Shown here: positions 61,786-64,000 of the stretch, one piece after another | Layout: the number at the start of each line of letters is the position of its first letter | Numbering within the stretch: the stretch's first letter is position 1 | Assembly: GCA_964204605.1 (NCBI GenBank) | Contig: OZ123195.1 | Coordinates: forward strand, 496,001 to 560,000 | From: UBA961 sp014191195 | GTDB taxonomy: Bacteria; Bacteroidota; Ignavibacteria; Kapaibacteriales; UBA961 | Direction: 5' to 3' | Length of the DNA stretch: 64,000 nucleotides | Notes under the pieces: model-generated | The model's database searches: none | What the model saw: only the letters and a program-made list of their open reading frames with translations | What the model was told of the DNA's origin: nothing | Translations under genes and position numbers: made by a program

Positions 61786-64000
61786 TTAAGGCTTTCCTGT
61801 GCGTTTTTTAGGGGCTTTCACTTTTTCTATTGTAAATAAGTCTGCTGTGTATTTTTCATATAGTTCAAAAAGAAATTCCATTCTCTTGGCTTCGCTGGGG
61901 AAGGGTTGAGGTCTATATGCCAAATCCACTGCCTTATCAAGTTCCTGATGAGCTTTGACAAGAGAAGGTGGCATTGTTAATGGATCATATAAATCTGCAA
62001 GAGAACTATTAGGGAATTCCTTTCTCGTATCTAAAACCTTTTGGGCCGCCTTTTCAATAGCTTCCTTTTGTTTATCAGAAGGGTTCTCAAGCCAAGGGAA
62101 ATTGTTGTAGACAATGGTATTTGAATATCTAAAACTACTTCCTAATCGTCCGCAAGTGTATTTAACCCAAGCAATATGCATTACTGAACTAAGTATGCCG
62201 AAATGAAATAATGTAGCATTAGGCAAAGCCGTGCAGCTATCATTTACAATGAAGTCTTTTGAGTAAAAACCTAATGGCAAATATTTTCTATTTTCTGATG
62301 ACGTTCGTGGAATTAATAAGAAATTATCTTTCGGTTGTCTTGGCTCGGCAAATAGTGTAGGTGTTTTTGATGTTTCTCTTGTTTGAGATTTTGTGCTTGC
62401 CGCTCGGTATTTAGCTACACTTTCAATTCTATCTTTTATTAAGGGTAAACTTTTTATTTCGTTGGGTTCTATCTCTGCTAAATACAAAATCCATCTATTT
62501 CTACCATTTATAAATTCATCTCCTGATAAAATTGGCTTGAATAACTTTTCAGAAAAGGGTTCTTTTTTTATAAAGTCCGCTTTTTCTAAGTCGGTGAAAA
62601 GATAAAATCCACCGTCAACAATTTTATTCCCATATAACATTTCTGGAACTTTACACATCGGTTTAGTCCTTGACAACAAAGCAAAATCTTTTCCTTCTAC
62701 TAAATAAGGATTGATATTTTTTACTTTTATTTCGTGAGCTTCGCCTTTAATATCTTCGTATTCAAATATGCTCTTGTTAGTGGTGTCGAAATTGGCAAAG
62801 CCAACTATGACAACGTGAACACCTGCATTTCCTTTTGCTTCGTTGCTCCAACTAAATGTTCTGTGTGCAAAATGAATTTTGATTTTATAATTGGAGAAAA
62901 GTAAATTCCATAATATCCCAACTTGTTCGCCTTGCACAATTGAATTAGTAGAAACATAAGCCACCCTAATTTTTGTGTTTTGTATAAATTGTGATGCTTT
63001 TAAATACCAAACAGTAACATAATCTAAAACTCCAACTCCTTTTACATTTGCAAATATTTCTTCCATATCTGCCTTTTGACTTTCATTCTGTAAATGTTTA
63101 CCAATGAAAGGAGGATTTCCGATTATATAAGACAAATCATTTTTAGAAACTACATTTTCCCAATCAGTTTGCAAAGCGTTTCCGTGAACGATTTTTGCAG
63201 ATTTTTTCAATGGCAAACGGACAAAATATTGTCCAAACTCATTACTCACCAACATATTCATTTGGTGGTCTATTAACCACATTGCAACTTCGGCAATTCG
63301 TGCAGGAAATTCTTCATATTCAATGCCGTTGAATTGGTCAACATCGATCCAAAGGATTTGGCTAATATCTAAAGATGATAGTCCCGATTTGTTAAGTGCT
63401 TTCACCACTTCAAATTCTATAAGTCGTAATTCACGGTAAGTTATTATCAAAAAGTTTCCGCAACCACAAGCAGGGTCAAGGAATTTGAGCGTACTTAATT
63501 TTTTATGAAATTCGGGAAGTTTGTTTTTGTTGTCTTTGATGCTTTCAAATTCGTTCCAAAGTTCGTCTAAGAAAAGCGGTTTGATAAGTTTTAAAATATT
63601 GGTTTCGCTTGTGTAATGTGCTCCCAAGTTTCTACGTTCTTTTGGGTTCATTACACTTTGAAACATGGAACCAAAAATGGCAGGAGATATTTTACTCCAA
63701 TCAATGTAACAGCAGTCAAGTAAGGCTTGACGCATTTTTTTGTCGAAACTTGCCGTAGGTAAGTTCTCTTCAAAAAGTTTTCCGTTTACATAAGGAAAGT
63801 CGGCAAGTTGCTCGTCAAGATTCTTAAAACGATTTTCTTTTGCAGTGTTTAAAACTTGAAACAATTCTTGCAGTTTTGATGCAAGGTCGCTTCCATCTTC
63901 GGCTGTCCGTTGTTCTAAAAACTCTTGAAATTGTTGTTTCTCAAAGATGGTCGTGTCTTCGGCAAACAATAAAAATAAAATACGAACCAAATAAACTTCT
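61786..64000 (-). CDS. MmeI-like DNA methyltransferase/RM enzyme, N-terminus beyond the window
   Basis: The frame is open through base 64000, so the ~737 visible residues are the C-terminal part. They begin L-V-R-I-L-F-L-L-F-A-E-D-T, the helical spacer of the MmeI family. They continue with S-P-A-I-F-G-S-M-F-Q-S-V-M and G-A-H-Y-T-S-E, then methyltransferase motif I D-P-A-C-G-C-G-N-F (~172 from the first visible TTG) and motif IV I-G-N-P-P-F. A target-recognition domain with a partner C-terminal domain follows (Y-T-C-G-R-L-G-S-S-F-R-Y-S). MmeI-type proteins combine N-terminal nuclease and adenine methylation on one strand; whether this one keeps the nuclease cannot be seen. Confidence 0.85.
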   Translation of the reverse strand, partial: EVYLVRILFLLFAEDTTIFEKQQFQEFLEQRTAEDGSDLASKLQELFQVLNTAKENRFKNLDEQLADFPYVNGKLFEENLPTASFDKKMRQALLDCCYIDWSKISPAIFGSMFQSVMNPKERRNLGAHYTSETNILKLIKPLFLDELWNEFESIKDNKNKLPEFHKKLSTLKFLDPACGCGNFLIITYRELRLIEFEVVKALNKSGLSSLDISQILWIDVDQFNGIEYEEFPARIAEVAMWLIDHQMNMLVSNEFGQYFVRLPLKKSAKIVHGNALQTDWENVVSKNDLSYIIGNPPFIGKHLQNESQKADMEEIFANVKGVGVLDYVTVWYLKASQFIQNTKIRVAYVSTNSIVQGEQVGILWNLLFSNYKIKIHFAHRTFSWSNEAKGNAGVHVVIVGFANFDTTNKSIFEYEDIKGEAHEIKVKNINPYLVEGKDFALLSRTKPMCKVPEMLYGNKIVDGGFYLFTDLEKADFIKKEPFSEKLFKPILSGDEFINGRNRWILYLAEIEPNEIKSLPLIKDRIESVAKYRAASTKSQTRETSKTPTLFAEPRQPKDNFLLIPRTSSENRKYLPLGFYSKDFIVNDSCTALPNATLFHFGILSSVMHIAWVKYTCGRLGSSFRYSNTIVYNNFPWLENPSDKQKEAIEKAAQKVLDTRKEFPNSSLADLYDPLTMPPSLVKAHQELDKAVDLAYRPQPFPSEAKRMEFLFELYEKYTADLFTIEKVKAPKKRTGKP

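Noticed and set aside
1..64000. tRNA, rRNA or insertion-sequence genes
   Set aside because: No T-loop-like GGTTCRA signature in a cloverleaf context, no rRNA-like conserved segment and no transposase motif were found.

Overview
The window comes from an AT-rich Bacteroidota/Chlorobiota-type (FCB group) bacterium. The evidence is: secreted proteins with Por/type IX-like C-terminal sorting regions, PD40-OmpA proteins, FISUMP surface proteins, short promoters of the TTG-N19/20-TAnnTTTG type (clear before adk at 25820-25849 and yqeY at 42477-42507), and weak ribosome binding sites. The gene order rimP-nusA-infB-rbfA-truB-ribF and the Kapabacteria/Ignavibacteria flavour of the surface proteins suggest a Kapabacteria-like lineage, but that placement is inference; there is no rRNA here.

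Bases 1-42.9 kb are mostly core chromosome. They hold the end of an RND efflux operon; two cell-surface genes including an OmpA-PD40 protein; tgt-yajC-ribBA; greA; and an ECF sigma / membrane anti-sigma / Spy-like sensor trio. A long minus-strand operon follows (23.7 to 12.5 kb: rimP-nusA-infB-rbfA-truB-ribF-lipoyl transferase-secreted endonuclease I-rsmI), with a hairpin plus T-run at its head and a shared bidirectional terminator at its end. Next come a TonB receptor, adk, tpiA, an orphan paaC, paired secreted proteins with CX4CH heme-like motifs, a WD40/OmpA-like pair, a Tat-exported flavoprotein, dprA, type 2 IPP isomerase, an MFS carrier, a YfhO membrane protein cluster and yqeY followed by a tiny DUF2256 gene.

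Bases 43-64 kb are an accessory island. Its contents are GC-rich two-hairpin dispersed repeats, four FISUMP-domain surface genes, a single-chain type ISP restriction-modification enzyme, a replication module of a mobile element (VapE/primase, HTH protein, iteron-like repeats), several secreted orphan proteins and the end of an MmeI-like methyltransferase cut by the window edge.

The most interesting signal is in the FISUMP genes. The last ~100-180 bases of the domain become abruptly GC-rich and codon-variable while a fixed framework (WSS..., SVRC) is kept. Three of the genes are followed by the same two-hairpin 3' cassette. This is what target genes of a diversity-generating retroelement look like, although no reverse transcriptase or template repeat lies in the window. 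Other unusual points are a Tgt enzyme that has lost all four zinc ligands, an RsmI-family methyltransferase with a nine-copy RGG-type repeat tail, and a likely TA-slippage frameshift in a translationally coupled outer-membrane gene.
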